This document shows positions 23,889 through 25,506 of a DNA stretch of 25,506 nucleotides, in pieces. Under the pieces are notes generated by a model. It did not search any database. It was not told the DNA's origin and was given only the letters and a program-made list of their open reading frames with translations. The stretch's first letter is position 1. The number at the start of each line of letters is the position of its first letter. Source of the stretch: JAGGAG01 sp031402225 (GTDB taxonomy: Bacteria; Gemmatimonadota; Gemmatimonadetes; Gemmatimonadales; GWC2-71-9). Position numbers and translations under genes: made by a program. The DNA lies in assembly GCA_031402225.1 (NCBI GenBank), contig JANNSD010000197.1, positions 1 through 25,506 of the forward strand. The letters run 5' to 3'.

Positions 23889-24617
23889 CTACAGTCGTGT
23901 CTTCAGGAAATCGGGCGTCAGGGTCTGCAGCATGGCGGCAAGCCGGGTGAACTCGCCTGAGACCATCAGCACTCCCACCGCGATCAGGAGCACGCCGCTG
24001 ATACGCATGACCCACGGCAGGTACTTCCGGAAGCGCTGGAACCAGTCCAGGAACGACTCGAGGGCCAGCGCAGCAAGCAGGAACGGCACCGCGAGGCCCG
24101 CGGAGTAGGCGCCCAGCAGGAGCATGCCCCGCCCCACATCCTGCTCCACCGTGGCCAGGCTCAGGATCGCGCCGAGAATCGGCCCGATACACGGCGTCCA
24201 TCCGGCCCCAAACGCCATGCCGACCAGCACGGAACCGAGGAAGCCCACCGGCTTGTCCTGCAGATGAATGCGACGCTCCATCTGGAGCGCATTGAGCTTC
24301 AGCACGCCGAGGCAGTAGAAGCCGAAGGCGATGATGAGCAGGCCACCCGCGCGCGTAAGCCACACCTGGTAATAGCGAAGCGCCCGGCCCAGCGCCGTGG
24401 CGCTGGCGCCAAGCAGGACGAAGATCAGGGAGAATCCGGCCACGAAGCACAGGGCATGGAACAGGGCCAGCCGGCGGCGCACGCCCAGCTCGGACAGCGA
24501 CATGCCGGTGAGGAACCCCACGTAACTTGGCACCAGCGGAAGGACGCAGGGAGAAAGGAAGCTCAGGAGGCCCGCCGCAAATGCCACGAACAGGCCGAGT
24601 CCCGCCGTTTCACTCAT
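23889..24617 (-). CDS. ccdA: CcdA/DsbD-type thiol electron transporter
   Basis: This 242-residue, six-helix membrane protein would carry reducing equivalents from cytoplasmic thioredoxin to extracytoplasmic thiol proteins, for cytochrome c maturation or disulphide reduction. The two redox cysteines are Cys24 in SPCVLPLVPSY and Cys143 in GWTPCIGP, the family hallmarks. It has no fused thioredoxin domain, as in CcdA rather than DsbD. The start ATG (24617) overlaps the stop of the Fur-family gene as ATGA, so translation is coupled. The final helix runs to about 225. No thioredoxin-like partner is visible in the window. Confidence 0.93.
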   Translation of the reverse strand: MSETAGLGLFVAFAAGLLSFLSPCVLPLVPSYVGFLTGMSLSELGVRRRLALFHALCFVAGFSLIFVLLGASATALGRALRYYQVWLTRAGGLLIIAFGFYCLGVLKLNALQMERRIHLQDKPVGFLGSVLVGMAFGAGWTPCIGPILGAILSLATVEQDVGRGMLLLGAYSAGLAVPFLLAALALESFLDWFQRFRKYLPWVMRISGVLLIAVGVLMVSGEFTRLAAMLQTLTPDFLKTRL

Positions 24618-25090
24618 CCGAGCATTCCGCCCAGGTCACGCTGCCGGCAGTCGCGGCAGAGCCCATAGATCTCGATGCGATGGCGCTGGTGCTGGAAATG
24701 GAACTCATCGGCGATGACGGGGAGCATCCTTTCAAGGCGCTCATTGTGGAACTCGTGCACCGCACCGCAGCGCAGGCACACGAGGTGCTCATGTTGCTGC
24801 GATGACGACACCGGCTCGTACCGCCGGAACCCCTCGCCGAAATCATGGGCGCGGAGGAGACCGCTCTCGACCAGCGTATCAAGGGTGCGGTACACGGTGG
24901 CGGTGCCGACGCGGGCGCCCATCTGCTTGAGCCGGCGCTCGATGGCATCGACCGAGAGATGCTCATCGGACTCGAAGAGCACCCGGGCGATCAGCGTGCG
25001 CTGGGGTGTAACGGGCAGGCAGTGATCGCGGAGATGCCGGTGGAACCGCTCGAGGAGGCCGGCCGCCTCCTCACGGCTGAGGTGCGCCAT
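24614..25090 (-). CDS. Fur-family metal-responsive transcription regulator
   Basis: This 158-residue regulator has a winged-helix DNA-binding domain (about 10-90, with TPQRTLIARVLF and TATVYRTLDTLVESGLL) and a dimerisation domain. The structural zinc site is complete (Cys105, Cys108, Cys145, Cys148). Against E. coli Fur, His44, His100 and His102 match one metal site and Glu120 and His137 the other, but Gln99 replaces His87 and Glu101 replaces Asp89. Metal choice (iron, zinc or peroxide sensing) is therefore open. The ATG at 25090 starts MAHLSREEAAG and overlaps the upstream gene by 20 bases; a further start at 25165 would add 25 residues of no Fur character. It is coupled to ccdA. Confidence 0.92.
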   Translation of the reverse strand: MAHLSREEAAGLLERFHRHLRDHCLPVTPQRTLIARVLFESDEHLSVDAIERRLKQMGARVGTATVYRTLDTLVESGLLRAHDFGEGFRRYEPVSSSQQHEHLVCLRCGAVHEFHNERLERMLPVIADEFHFQHQRHRIEIYGLCRDCRQRDLGGMLG

Positions 25091-25457
25091 CGAGCGCCGC
25101 GTCGCGCCACTGGTCGACGGGGACCGGCACCGGTGCATCATCCTCGCCCAGCCGCCGGCGAACATTCACCAGGAGTTCCTCGAGGGCCTCCACCGGGCCG
25201 CTGCCAACGTCTTCGAGCGAGTGCTCGAAGGCACCGCGCTCACGCCCACGAATGGTCAGTGCGTAGCGCGCCGTCCAGATGTGACGGCGTTCGCCATCAC
25301 GAAGGGCCAGAATGGCGGTGCCCAGCTCACGGCGCTCGAGCCGGATGGGCTGGAACTGCCAGATCCCCTCGACCGCATCGACCGGCAGAACCGCCAGCAC
25401 TGCCTCGGCCAGCCGCGGCCAGCCGCCCCGCCAGGCAGTACGGGCTGGCGCCGTCAC
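25071..25457 (-). CDS. hypothetical protein, 128 residues
   Basis: I do not recognise this 128-residue protein. It has no signal peptide or membrane helix. A likely folded core (about 15-105) mixes hydrophobic strands (IWQFQPIRLE, TAILAL, RYALTIRG) with a helix (PVEALEELLVNVRRRL); the N-terminus is basic and the C-terminus is acidic and Pro-rich. The GTG start (25457) overlaps the preceding stop as GTGA, and its 3' end overlaps the Fur gene by 20 bases, so it sits in a tightly coupled operon with the regulator and ccdA. These overlaps are the best evidence that it is a real gene. Confidence 0.65.
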   Translation of the reverse strand: MTAPARTAWRGGWPRLAEAVLAVLPVDAVEGIWQFQPIRLERRELGTAILALRDGERRHIWTARYALTIRGRERGAFEHSLEDVGSGPVEALEELLVNVRRRLGEDDAPVPVPVDQWRDAALDGAPQP

Positions 25458-25506
25458 GCGGCGGCCCGCGCCTGTTCGACGTAGAACCGCAGCACATGCA
25501 TGAAGT
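25454..25506 (-). CDS. C-terminal fragment of an upstream operon gene (5' end outside window)
   Basis: A frame entering from the right edge encodes FMHVLRFYVEQARAAA and stops at TGA (25456-25454). The stop overlaps the GTG start of the next gene in the sequence GTGA, which fits the tight overlaps in the rest of this operon. Too little is visible to name a family. Confidence 0.5.
   Translation of the reverse strand, partial: FMHVLRFYVEQARAAA

Overview
The window is high-GC, gene-dense bacterial DNA. It most resembles Gemmatimonadota: GWxTD-like proteins, a zinc-ribbon Ser/Thr kinase with a PEGA domain, a B12-dependent ribonucleotide reductase, several lipoprotein signals and a Gram-negative type muropeptide recycling set. 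The assignment is inferred from protein content; there is no rRNA in the window. Acidobacteriota or a related phylum is the main alternative. No stretch over 300 bases lacks a gene. I see no tRNA, CRISPR array, insertion sequence or phage gene.

Layout. (1) 1-2691: a probable 3' end of a + strand gene, a hairpin, then nrdJ on the - strand with a promoter that overlaps an NrdR-like half-site. (2) 2927-12045, - strand, read from right to left: amidase lipoprotein, two tandem GWxTD-like paralogues, a membrane Ser/Thr kinase, an octamer tandem repeat and a gamma-carbonic anhydrase. (3) 12201-15892, + strand: a PP2C phosphatase with a C-terminal membrane anchor, an FHA protein with a degenerate trypsin-like domain, and ampG. 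(4) 15873-19311, - strand: murQ-anmK-nagZ, coupled by two 4-base overlaps and convergent with ampG. (5) 19383-22039: a gamma-glutamyltransferase lipoprotein convergent with a glycine-zipper lipoprotein. (6) 22099-23850: an ABC exporter subunit with a degenerate catalytic site. (7) 23889-25506, - strand: ccdA, a Fur-family regulator, an unknown 128-residue protein and the tail of one more gene, all overlapping.

The main point of interest is the block from 3.5 to 19.3 kb. A kinase, a phosphatase and an FHA phosphopeptide reader, each predicted to be membrane-bound, sit on two sides of one divergent intergenic region. They are interleaved with a cell-wall amidase, the AmpG muropeptide importer and the NagZ/AnmK/MurQ recycling enzymes. 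This suggests phospho-signalling tied to peptidoglycan turnover, with the GWxTD-like proteins and the pseudo-protease as possible extracytoplasmic partners. The individual families are known; the combined role is inference.
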